Assembly: GCA_002351795.1 (NCBI GenBank)
Contig: DEHG01000001.1
Location: 49,270-56,020 of the forward strand
Reading direction: 5' to 3'
Origin: Ruminococcaceae bacterium UBA2806
GTDB lineage: Bacteria; Bacillota; Clostridia; Oscillospirales; Acutalibacteraceae
DNA length: 6,751 nucleotides
Positions 1-5,731 of this stretch are shown in pieces; position 1 is the first letter of the stretch, and every line of letters starts with the position of its first letter. The notes below the pieces were generated by a model. The model ran no database searches. It saw nothing but the letters and a program-made list of their open reading frames with translations, and had not been told where the DNA came from. The translations under genes and the position numbers were made by a program.

Positions 1-615
1 ACCTGTACAATAACCGTAAAGGACCCAACCACTCCCCGGCTCAATAATACTTCTGTTATAAACAGTGATATAGTTCAGATAGGCGATAAAATAAGAGTAG
101 CACCTTCTGCAAACGGCGGCAGCGGTCAGTACAGAAGCGCAGTTTACTATAAGAGAAGTACTGCTTCAACATGGAAAACGCTCGGCACTGAATTCGGAAA
201 TACATTTACGGCATCCAATTCAACAGTTGCTCTCCAGCCGACCTCAGAAGGAACATTTGATATCAAAGTAGTTATTAAAGACTCTGATGGAGCCATTGCG
301 GAACAATTCTTTACGGTTGATGTTGTAGAAGAGCTTGAGCTTACAAATGTTTCTGTAATGGGAAGATATACTGTAAAGCTCGGCACAGCCATTCCGTTGA
401 TCGGCAAGGCTGTCGGAGGCAGCGCACCTTACACATATTCCTTCTATTTCAAGCGCAGCACAAATACAAACTGGAAGCTCCTGGGCGAAAAATTCACCGA
501 CAAGGCAAGCGCAAGATTCAAGCCGACTGCAAAAGGTACTTACGATGTCCGCATTGATGTAAAAGACAGTGATGGTTCAATAGTTAAGAAATACTTTACT
601 GCAACCGTTAAATAA
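1..615 (+). CDS. C-terminal part of a surface/secreted protein with tandem Ig-like repeats (5' end outside window)
   Basis: The frame is open from the first base, so the start lies upstream; 204 residues remain. Two related beta-rich repeats are visible, at about residues 14-108 and 111-204, preceded by the tail of a third (ITVKD, residues 4-8). Shared landmarks are an aromatic-KRST-W-LG block (YYKRSTASTWKTLG at 49-62, FYFKRSTNTNWKLLG at 148-162) and a closing G-T-F/Y-D-I/V...KDSDG block (84-97 and 179-192) followed by a final FT-V strand. This pattern is typical of Ig-like or triple-tyrosine modules in large extracellular Ruminococcus-type proteins, which are usually adhesion or carbohydrate-associated. 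No LPXTG signal, membrane anchor or dockerin follows the last repeat; the protein ends at ATVK. Any catalytic domain or signal peptide would be upstream and cannot be seen. The extracellular location and adhesive or spacer role are inferred. Confidence 0.85.
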   Translation, partial: TCTITVKDPTTPRLNNTSVINSDIVQIGDKIRVAPSANGGSGQYRSAVYYKRSTASTWKTLGTEFGNTFTASNSTVALQPTSEGTFDIKVVIKDSDGAIAEQFFTVDVVEELELTNVSVMGRYTVKLGTAIPLIGKAVGGSAPYTYSFYFKRSTNTNWKLLGEKFTDKASARFKPTAKGTYDVRIDVKDSDGSIVKKYFTATVK

Positions 616-633
616 ATTCAGGAGGTAAACGCA

Positions 634-813
634 ATGGATGAAAAAGAGATGATACTTGACGCAATGAAAAAGGCAGGCGAGCCGCTGAATGCAGGCAAGA
701 TAGCCGAGCTTACAGGTCTTGACCGCAAGGTCGTTGACAAAACTATGACAGCAATGAAAAAAGACGGCTCTATCGTATCTCCTGTAAGATGCAAATGGCA
801 GCCGGCAGAATGA
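634..813 (+). CDS. 59-residue winged-helix DNA-binding protein
   Basis: A short gene of 59 codons starts at ATG 634, behind a strong AGGAGG ribosome site at 620-625. The protein reads as one compact winged helix-turn-helix: helix 1 at about residues 3-14, helix 2 at about 18-28 (NAGKIAELTG), recognition helix at about 30-45 (DRKVVDKTMTAMKKDG), then a basic wing ending SPVRCKWQPA at 49-58. From memory, similar roughly 60-residue proteins with a closing SP-x-RC-x-W/Y motif occur in Clostridia and methanogens and are annotated as transcriptional regulators. It has no sensor or dimerisation domain, so any effector is unknown. It begins 18 bases after the surface-protein stop with no terminator between them, so the two are probably co-transcribed. 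Its target is unknown; the lone Cys in the wing (residue 53) may be conserved. Confidence 0.85.
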   Translation: MDEKEMILDAMKKAGEPLNAGKIAELTGLDRKVVDKTMTAMKKDGSIVSPVRCKWQPAE

Positions 814-1159
814 TACAGCATCAAATTCTAAGCAGTGATCTTCATTAGTCTATCTATTGTCACAAATCCTATAATGAAAACACTGCCTGAGTATCACATT
901 GATTATTCCTGACATATAAAAAACAACCACTGCCTACCCTTACAGGTACAGCAGTGGTTGTGTTTTTATAACAGTGCAGTTTTTTCAGAAACATTATAAT
1001 AAATAATAACCGTATAACTGATGTTATACCGACAGCTGAGTTTTATAACCTCACCGGACAATACTGATCCAGACATACAAAACCCTATGCAGGAACATTT
1101 GTCAAGTTGACGACATTTTCGCAATTGTTATCAGGCATCACGCACAACGATGATAAAGC
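814..1159. other. Intergenic stretch between the winged-helix gene and tex
   Basis: This is a 346-base AT-rich spacer between convergent genes. It holds the bidirectional terminator hairpin described separately. The rest shows only small palindromes: GTATAAC-tgat-GTTATAC at 1012-1029 and GTCAA-g-TTGAC at 1101-1111. Neither is followed by a U-tract. I see no convincing gene or RNA here. Confidence 0.6.
916..967. terminator. Bidirectional rho-independent terminator
   Basis: An 11-base perfect inverted repeat, ACAACCACTGC at 923-933 and GCAGTGGTTGT at 951-961, forms a GC-containing stem. An inner TACC/GGTA stem (935-938 with 945-948) can continue it. On the plus strand GTTTTT follows (962-967). 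On the minus strand the A-run at 918-923 becomes a U-tract. It can therefore end the surface-protein/winged-helix transcript arriving from the left and the tex transcript arriving from the right. It lies 109 bases after the winged-helix stop and about 200 bases beyond the tex stop. Confidence 0.85.
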
Positions 1160-3298
1160 TTACTTCATCGACAAAGAAATACGTCCTTTTTCAACGTCTA
1201 CTGACAGGATCCGTACCTTTACTACATCACCGATGCTGAGAACATCTGAGGGATGCTTTATTCGCTTTTCGCTTATCTCTGATACATGTACAAGTCCGTC
1301 CTGATGTACGCCGATATCAATGAATGCACCGAAGTCTATAACATTGCGGACAGTTCCCATGATCTCCATTCCCTCTTTGAGGTCTTTTATATCAAGAACA
1401 TCTGTCCTCAGAAGCGGCGGGGGAAGCTCATCTCTGGGGTCACGTCCCGGCTTTGCAAGCTCCTTTATAATATCTGTCAGTGTGGGTACACCAACACCTG
1501 TCTGTGCGGATATATTTTCAAGTCCTATTTTCCTTGCCTTTGCGTCAAGTCCGCTTAAATTATTGTTCCTGATATCATCAGGCGTAAATCCGCAAAGGTC
1601 AAGCAGCTTCTTTGCAGCGTCATAGGATTCGGGATGGACGGCTGTATTATCAAGCGGATTTTTGCTTTCAGGAACACGCAGGAAGCCTGCACACTGTTCA
1701 AATGCCTTTGGTCCCAGCTTGGATACCTTTTTAAGCTCGGCACGGGACTTGAACGATCCGTTTTCCTCACGGTAGGCTACAATATTACCCGAAACAGTTT
1801 TTGTTATGCCTGCGACTCTTGAAAGCAGGGCGGGAGATGCGGTATTAAGGTCTGCGCCTACGGTGTTTACACAGTCCTCAACAACACCGTCAAGAGCTTC
1901 ACTCAGGCGCTTCTGCGGCATATCATGCTGATACTGACCGACGCCAATTGCCTTCGGCTCTATCTTTACAAGCTCGGCAAGCGGATCCTGCAGACGTCTT
2001 GCGATCGAAACTGCGCTTCTAAGGGTCAGATCAAGGTCGGGCATTTCTGAGGCGGCAAGCTTTGATGCGGAATAAACGGATGCGCCCGCTTCGCTTACTA
2101 CCATATATGATACCTTATCATCTATTTCACCGATACATTCTGCGGTAAACATCTCTGTCTCCTTAGAGGCAGTTCCGTTGCCTATTGCGATTATTCCCGC
2201 ATGATATTTATGTATCATTGATTTTAATGTATCCTTTGACTTTTCTATCTGCGCCTTGCTGTGCGTCGGGTAGATGACAGCAGTATCAAGCACACGCCCC
2301 GTTTCATCAACTACAGCCAATTTACATCCTGTTCTGTAGCCAGGGTCAAGTCCGATTGCCTTATAACCTTTTACAGGCGGCTGCATGAGAAGATTCCTCA
2401 GATTGAGCGCAAACAAGCCTATAGCCTGCTCGTCAGCTTTTTCGGTAAGCTCGTTTCTTATCTCGTTTTCAAGTGACGGAAATATAAGGCGGGAATATGA
2501 ATCCTCAATTGACTTTCTGACAAGCTGTGAACATTCGCCTCTGCCCTTTACAAAGAGCTTTGCAATGCTTGCAGTGCAGCTTTCAGTGGAAATATCAAGA
2601 GTGGTTTTGAGAAAGCCTTCCTTTTCGCCTCGGTTTATGGCAAGCACCCTATGACCTGCTATTTTTGAAACAGGCTCGCTGAAATCATAATAATTCCTGT
2701 ATACACTGTCTGTTTCAGGGTCGCTTGCCTGTGTACGCAGAACGGCATAGGAACGGAATATCTTTTTAAGTCCTTTTCTAATAGAAGCGTTGTCAGAAAT
2801 ATTTTCAGCGATTATATCCATAGCGCCCTGTATTGCGTCCGCAGTTGTTTCTACGCCCTTTTCTGCGTCAACAAAGGCGGCTGCGGCTTCTTCGGGAGAT
2901 ATATTATCCTGAGCCATTATAATATCGGCAAGTCCTTCAAGACCTTTTTCCTTTGCAACGGAAGCTCTTGTTTTTCTCTTAGGACGGAAAGGACGGTAAA
3001 TATCCTCAAGCTCTGCAAGTACCTCAGCCTTTGCAAGCGCTGCGGAAACCTCATCTGTCATTTTTTCCTGAGCGTCGATAAGATCATAAACCTCCTGACG
3101 GCGTTTGTCGAGGTTACGCAGATATTCAAGCCTTTCGCTTATGGAACGTATTGTCTGGTCGTCAAGCGTACCATGCATTTCCTTACGGTAACGGGCTATA
3201 AACGGTATTGTATTGCCCTCATCAAGCAGGTTAATTATATTCTGAGCGTATTCGGGTTTTATGGAAAACTCGGACGCTAATTTTTCTGAGTAATTCAT
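1160..3298 (-). CDS. tex: Tex family RNA-binding transcription accessory protein (YdcI-like)
   Basis: The protein is full length at 712 residues, the usual Firmicutes size (roughly 720) and shorter than the proteobacterial form. Domains in order: the helical Tex N-terminal region (about 1-190, with IPFIARYRKE at 31-40 and YRPFRPKRKTRA at 101-112); the YqgF/RNase H-like domain (about 313-440, with GLDPGYRTGCKLAVVD at 316-331, GNGTASKETE at 373-382 and SEAGASVYSAS at 402-412); a tandem helix-hairpin-helix region (about 475-545, VNTVGADLNTAS then SRAELKKVSKLGPKAF); and a C-terminal S1 RNA-binding domain (about 642-712, GTVRNVIDFGAFIDIG then GLVHVSEIS). Tex is a conserved cytoplasmic nucleic-acid-binding protein associated with the transcription machinery; its exact substrate is not settled. 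ATG 3298 is preceded by AAAGGA at a 10-base gap. It is the last gene of a likely three-gene minus-strand transcript, 43 bases after its neighbour. Nothing appears truncated or frameshifted. Confidence 0.97.
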   Translation of the reverse strand: MNYSEKLASEFSIKPEYAQNIINLLDEGNTIPFIARYRKEMHGTLDDQTIRSISERLEYLRNLDKRRQEVYDLIDAQEKMTDEVSAALAKAEVLAELEDIYRPFRPKRKTRASVAKEKGLEGLADIIMAQDNISPEEAAAAFVDAEKGVETTADAIQGAMDIIAENISDNASIRKGLKKIFRSYAVLRTQASDPETDSVYRNYYDFSEPVSKIAGHRVLAINRGEKEGFLKTTLDISTESCTASIAKLFVKGRGECSQLVRKSIEDSYSRLIFPSLENEIRNELTEKADEQAIGLFALNLRNLLMQPPVKGYKAIGLDPGYRTGCKLAVVDETGRVLDTAVIYPTHSKAQIEKSKDTLKSMIHKYHAGIIAIGNGTASKETEMFTAECIGEIDDKVSYMVVSEAGASVYSASKLAASEMPDLDLTLRSAVSIARRLQDPLAELVKIEPKAIGVGQYQHDMPQKRLSEALDGVVEDCVNTVGADLNTASPALLSRVAGITKTVSGNIVAYREENGSFKSRAELKKVSKLGPKAFEQCAGFLRVPESKNPLDNTAVHPESYDAAKKLLDLCGFTPDDIRNNNLSGLDAKARKIGLENISAQTGVGVPTLTDIIKELAKPGRDPRDELPPPLLRTDVLDIKDLKEGMEIMGTVRNVIDFGAFIDIGVHQDGLVHVSEISEKRIKHPSDVLSIGDVVKVRILSVDVEKGRISLSMK

Positions 3299-3341
3299 TA
3301 AATTATGATCCTTTCTGTTTTTGTGTTAAAATCGAAGCTTA

Positions 3342-4076
3342 TTAATAAGAGAACGGGAAAGATTCTTCTCTTCCAAGTGAACGGACGATCAGCAGATAAT
3401 CATTGCCGCCATTTCCCTTGCTCTTTATATCAAAGGTGCCGTTATTGTTTGCGGCTGACTGTTTTTTTACAGCAATAATGCCGTAGTTGCTGTATACGTC
3501 AAGGAAGATGTAACCGGGTTTCTCGGACGGCGCCGGTGAAAGGATAGTTCCTGTTCTGTATTCCGCAACAAGAAACTCCTGTCCTTCATTTATTGAGGGA
3601 TTATTATTATGATTCACTGATATAAGGTTATATACCTTATATGACGGCATAAGTATTTCACATATTGACAAAACGATCAAAAGAATGCCGACTGCCGATA
3701 ATACCCCTGTCCAGAGCTTGTTGTTTTCTTTTACATCCATTCTTTTTGCTGCCTTGTCGCTTATTATCATTCCTGTTATCATAAGTAAAAGCGGAATTAT
3801 GAACAAAAAAGAGAGATAACTCGATACAAATGTTCCGCCAAGAACCAATTCAATATGCAAAAGCTGTCGAGCCGCAAATAACAGCAGATACAGCGTCATA
3901 AACCATGTGCCGATATCATACAGCAGTCTGCCCTTGCGGTAGCTTTTGTCTTTTTTCAGAGCTGCTTTTTTATCGGCTTCTGATTTTATTTCAGTAGTTC
4001 CGGGCTGTTCGTCAGATGTCTGAGGGACGGCTGCCTCCTCCTTTATTTCCTCTGTGTTTTTCTTTTCTTCTTCCAT
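3342..4076 (-). CDS. Unrecognised membrane protein with acidic/lysine-rich N-terminus and three helices
   Basis: I do not recognise a family for this 244-residue protein. Residues 1-50 are a hydrophilic, Glu/Lys-rich, probably disordered cytoplasmic tail. Three hydrophobic helices follow at about 52-72, 84-106 and 122-143. The last about 100 residues are polar, with an Asn-rich patch (NHNNNP at 155-160 and NNNG at 210-213) and several short beta-like segments (YIFLDVYSNYGIIAVKK at 189-205, YLLIVRSL at 227-234), so a small folded domain outside the membrane is likely. Basic residues at 36-50 and around 108-120 agree with a cytoplasmic N-terminus and extracellular C-terminus. ATG 4076 has a near-ideal GGAGG site (4084-4088) seven bases away. 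It begins 19 bases after the acyltransferase stop, so co-expression is likely. A role next to the acyltransferase or in the envelope is inference only. Confidence 0.85.
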   Translation of the reverse strand: MEEEKKNTEEIKEEAAVPQTSDEQPGTTEIKSEADKKAALKKDKSYRKGRLLYDIGTWFMTLYLLLFAARQLLHIELVLGGTFVSSYLSFLFIIPLLLMITGMIISDKAAKRMDVKENNKLWTGVLSAVGILLIVLSICEILMPSYKVYNLISVNHNNNPSINEGQEFLVAEYRTGTILSPAPSEKPGYIFLDVYSNYGIIAVKKQSAANNNGTFDIKSKGNGGNDYLLIVRSLGREESFPFSY

Positions 4077-4083
4077 TATAATA

Positions 4084-4088
4084 CCTCC
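4084..4088 (-). promoter_or_regulatory. Ribosome binding site of the 3342-4076 membrane protein
   Basis: The minus strand reads GGAGG here, seven bases before ATG 4076. It lies wholly inside the 19-base gap after the acyltransferase stop, which favours co-translation from one message and fixes the start of the downstream gene. Confidence 0.8.
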
Positions 4089-4095
4089 AGTGTTA

Positions 4096-4893
4096 TTATT
4101 TCATATTAAGAAGCATTTGAACAAGCGTACATACTCCGAAAATTACCGGCTGGTGTAAAAGATATATAAGAAGCGAATATCTGCCGATAAATGCAAGCGG
4201 TTTGACATGGCTTCTATATGTAAATTTCGGCAGCTTTTTATTTACTGCAAGACGACCGAAAAACGTTCCCGCAAAAAACAGGAAAAGCCACGGCAGAAGC
4301 GGGAAGAAATCTCCGGATGTAAATTCGCTGTTTATGAAACCAAGCGGATACAAAAAATCTGTCATATACCATTCTGAGGGAAGCTTCATTTCCCATAAAA
4401 ACGGTATCTCTATACTGCCTGTTGTGACGGGGAGCGTGAGGACAAAAAGAATTACATTTAACGAAAAGCCTATCCACAGTGGAATGACCTTCAGTATCCC
4501 TGAAAGAAGTCCGTACAGCATCATGCATATCGAAAGCATATGCAGTATTCCGAAGCGTATGGCACTTTGTTCCCCAACGGCAAAAAACGATACTAACGTA
4601 ACGATATAGGCAATAAAAAACAATCTTGCACCACGGTCAATATTTGAGTGACTAAGGTTGGACGCAATACCCGATATAACAATAAAAATTCCGGCAAAAT
4701 ACGGCCCTATCGGATACAATATATGTATGATATCACGTCCCCACTGCCAGTCGAAAAAGTAACCCACCGTATAGAATGTATGGTAGCAGACCATAAATAA
4801 CAGAGCGAATCCTCTCAGCTCGTCTATCAAATGGATCCTGCCCTTGTGTACAGTCTTTGGTGCAGGTTTTTCCTGCTGAGCTTCCTCGGGCAT
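4096..4893 (-). CDS. HGSNAT/DUF1624-type multi-pass membrane acyltransferase
   Basis: This 265-residue integral membrane protein matches the catalytic-domain family of heparan-alpha-glucosaminide N-acetyltransferase (DUF1624). Family signs are RIHLIDELRG at residues 19-28 running into the first helix and CYH at 36-38, a candidate active-site histidine. The C-terminal IGRYSLLIYLLHQPVI (236-251) is a hallmark of this and related acyltransferase folds. About seven to eight hydrophobic helices are visible, roughly 27-46, 54-76, 88-106, 112-131, 134-155, 197-213 and 235-258. Family members are thought to move an acetyl group from cytoplasmic acetyl-CoA onto a glycan across the membrane; the acceptor here is unknown, perhaps a cell-wall or exopolysaccharide sugar. 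I chose ATG 4893 because a perfect AGGAGG lies eight bases upstream. An ATG at 4929 or TTG at 4950 would extend the frame but have weak sites. It is the first gene of the likely acyltransferase-membrane protein-tex transcript. Confidence 0.88.
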   Translation of the reverse strand: MPEEAQQEKPAPKTVHKGRIHLIDELRGFALLFMVCYHTFYTVGYFFDWQWGRDIIHILYPIGPYFAGIFIVISGIASNLSHSNIDRGARLFFIAYIVTLVSFFAVGEQSAIRFGILHMLSICMMLYGLLSGILKVIPLWIGFSLNVILFVLTLPVTTGSIEIPFLWEMKLPSEWYMTDFLYPLGFINSEFTSGDFFPLLPWLFLFFAGTFFGRLAVNKKLPKFTYRSHVKPLAFIGRYSLLIYLLHQPVIFGVCTLVQMLLNMK

Positions 4894-4900
4894 ATTCTGT

Positions 4901-4908
4901 TCCTCCTC
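4901..4908 (-). promoter_or_regulatory. Ribosome binding site that decides the acyltransferase start
   Basis: The minus strand reads GAGGAGGA here, eight bases before ATG 4893. If the longer frame from 4929 or 4950 were used, this purine run would lie inside the gene and encode Glu-Glu-Glu. The perfect match and spacing make 4893 the better start. The alternative ATG 4929 has only GAAAGG at a 10-base gap. Confidence 0.75.
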
Positions 4909-4994
4909 AAAAAAATAATAAGCCTTCATAGCGATACTGCCTTTCAGCAAACGGGATAAACCGCCTGCGTCACCATCGTTATTTAACAGTTATG

Positions 4995-5000
4995 ATTATA
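4995..5000 (-). promoter_or_regulatory. Possible -10 box for the acyltransferase operon
   Basis: The minus strand reads TATAAT at 5000 to 4995, which would give a leader of about 95 bases before ATG 4893. No good -35 hexamer is seen at 16-18 bases, and there is no TG extension, so this is a weak call based on the -10 box and its position alone. Confidence 0.3.
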
Positions 5001-5024
5001 AATCACCGGATATAATGCATAACA

Positions 5025-5190
5025 GAGTTGAGCCATTTATCTGCCACTCCGTCTTGAAGCCGTATACCATTACCGGCAAAGTCATTAACCCAGCGCAGCC
5101 TCCGAAAGCCATTTCAGGCATCTGACGAAAGATATAAAGGGAAATTCTGTGCAGTATCGTCAGCTTAACAAAAACAATGAAATAATAATA
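5025..5190. other. Coding-free spacer block with consecutive hairpins; possible structured RNA or repeat
   Basis: This part of the divergent spacer has more GC than a usual AT-rich promoter region and no supported gene. Local inverted repeats occur in series. At 5059-5077 GCCGTA pairs with TAC(C)GGC around a 6-base loop. At 5098-5119 GCCT-cc-GAAA pairs with TTTC-AGGC around GCCA. At 5122-5128 and 5157-5163 CTGACGA pairs perfectly with TCGTCAG. The block directly precedes the repeat at 5192-5228. It could be a small RNA, a leader for the minus-strand operon, or the rest of a dispersed repeat; I do not match it to a known RNA family. Confidence 0.35.
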
Positions 5191-5191
5191 A

Positions 5192-5228
5192 TGTCATTCC
5201 GAGAAGCAAAAGCAATGAAGAATCTTTT
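5192..5228 (+). repeat. Degenerate TGTCATTCCGAG...AGAATC-type intergenic repeat
   Basis: The segment begins TGTCATTCCGAG (5192-5203) and closes with GAAGAATCTTTT (5217-5228). This frame resembles short intergenic repeats of the general form TGTCATTC(C/T)GAG...GAAGAATCT that I recall from many bacterial genomes, including Clostridia. The centre here (AAGCAAAAGCAATG) is longer and less palindromic than the usual form, so this would be a decayed copy. Only one copy lies in this window, so the repeat status rests on recollection of the motif. Confidence 0.45.
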
Positions 5229-5245
5229 CTTTATAATAAAGAAAA
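5225..5245. repeat. AT-rich perfect palindrome upstream of the thioesterase promoter
   Basis: TTTTCTTTAT at 5225-5234 and ATAAAGAAAA at 5236-5245 are perfect inverted copies around one base. The stem is almost all A-T, so it is a poor terminator. It sits about 30 bases upstream of the -10 box and just overlaps the end of the adjacent repeat. It may be an operator or simply part of the repeat. Confidence 0.45.
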
Positions 5246-5272
5246 AAACAACTGTTAAAACGACTGAAAATA

Positions 5273-5281
5273 TGTTATAAT
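5273..5281 (+). promoter_or_regulatory. Extended -10 promoter of the thioesterase/VanZ pair
   Basis: TGTTATAAT at 5273-5281 is a perfect TATAAT (5276-5281) preceded by a TG extension one base away. No strong -35 is seen; CTGTTA at 5252-5257 matches three of six positions at an 18-base gap. An extended -10 can work without a -35. Transcription would begin near 5288, giving a leader of about 48 bases before ATG 5336. Confidence 0.6.
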
Positions 5282-5335
5282 TTATTATATCAGTAATTGA
5301 TGATTTTATCAAGGGAAAAGAAAGAGGTTTTGTAA

Positions 5336-5731
5336 ATGAAAGATCTTAAAAACGGTTTAAAAAATGAAGTCATTGCAACGGCGGATGAAAACAGACTCGC
5401 TGTTAATATGGGCAGCGGTACTTTGCCGGTCCTTGCAACTCCCGCTGTTGCTGCGCTTATGGAAAAAGCAGCCTGTGAGCTTGTGCAGCCCTATCTTGAT
5501 GACGGCATTACAACTGTCGGAACAATGATAAATATAGAACATCTTAAAGCAACACCCTGCGGCGCAGAAATAAGGGCTGAGGCAGTCCTTATTGAAACAG
5601 AAGGACGAAAATATGTATTTGCACTTGAAGCATATGACAGCGCAGGACTGATCGCAAAGGGTACACATGAACGCTTTGCCGTAAAAGCTGACCGCTTTAT
5701 GGAAAAAACAGAACAAAGGATAACAAAATGA
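5336..5731 (+). CDS. Hot-dog fold acyl-CoA thioesterase, FlK-like
   Basis: This 131-residue protein fits the single hot-dog thioesterase family related to fluoroacetyl-CoA thioesterase FlK. The family's catalytic Thr, Glu and His are present as T35 (LATPAV), E43 (ALMEKA) and H69 (NIEHLKATP), with G62 in TVGT. The spacings (8 residues Thr to Glu, 26 Glu to His, 7 Gly to His) equal those of FlK as I recall it. GTHERF at 109-114 is another family block. Such enzymes hydrolyse acyl-CoA thioesters in the cytoplasm. The lid Phe36 of FlK maps to T29 here, so fluoroacetyl-CoA is an unlikely substrate; a short acyl-CoA housekeeping role is more plausible. ATG 5336 has GAGGT seven bases upstream. The stop overlaps the start of the VanZ-like gene (ATGA), so the two are translationally coupled. 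Confidence 0.9.
   Translation: MKDLKNGLKNEVIATADENRLAVNMGSGTLPVLATPAVAALMEKAACELVQPYLDDGITTVGTMINIEHLKATPCGAEIRAEAVLIETEGRKYVFALEAYDSAGLIAKGTHERFAVKADRFMEKTEQRITK

Noticed and set aside
1012..1029. GTATAAC-tgat-GTTATAC palindrome as an operator or terminator
   Set aside because: The stem is short and AT-rich, has no U-tract, and lies downstream of both flanking genes, where an operator would have no evident promoter to control.
1107..1625. Several plus-strand open frames of 65-101 codons inside tex
   Set aside because: They lie antisense to the well-supported tex gene, overlap each other, lack ribosome sites and give low-plausibility proteins rich in Ser, Cys and Ile.
4202..4609. A 135-codon plus-strand frame antisense to the acyltransferase
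   Set aside because: It has no ribosome site or recognisable motif; the minus-strand frame shows a coherent multi-pass membrane protein.
5001..5120. Minus-strand protein-like stretch (DFAGNGIRLQDG, WLNSV) suggesting a gene remnant
   Set aside because: Stops occur within about 40 codons on each side, there is no start with a ribosome site, and I recognise no parent protein. The spacer is better described as structured or repeat DNA.
5336..5731. Fluoroacetate resistance enzyme
   Set aside because: The active-site triad matches FlK, but the lid Phe is replaced by Thr and there is no fluorometabolite context.
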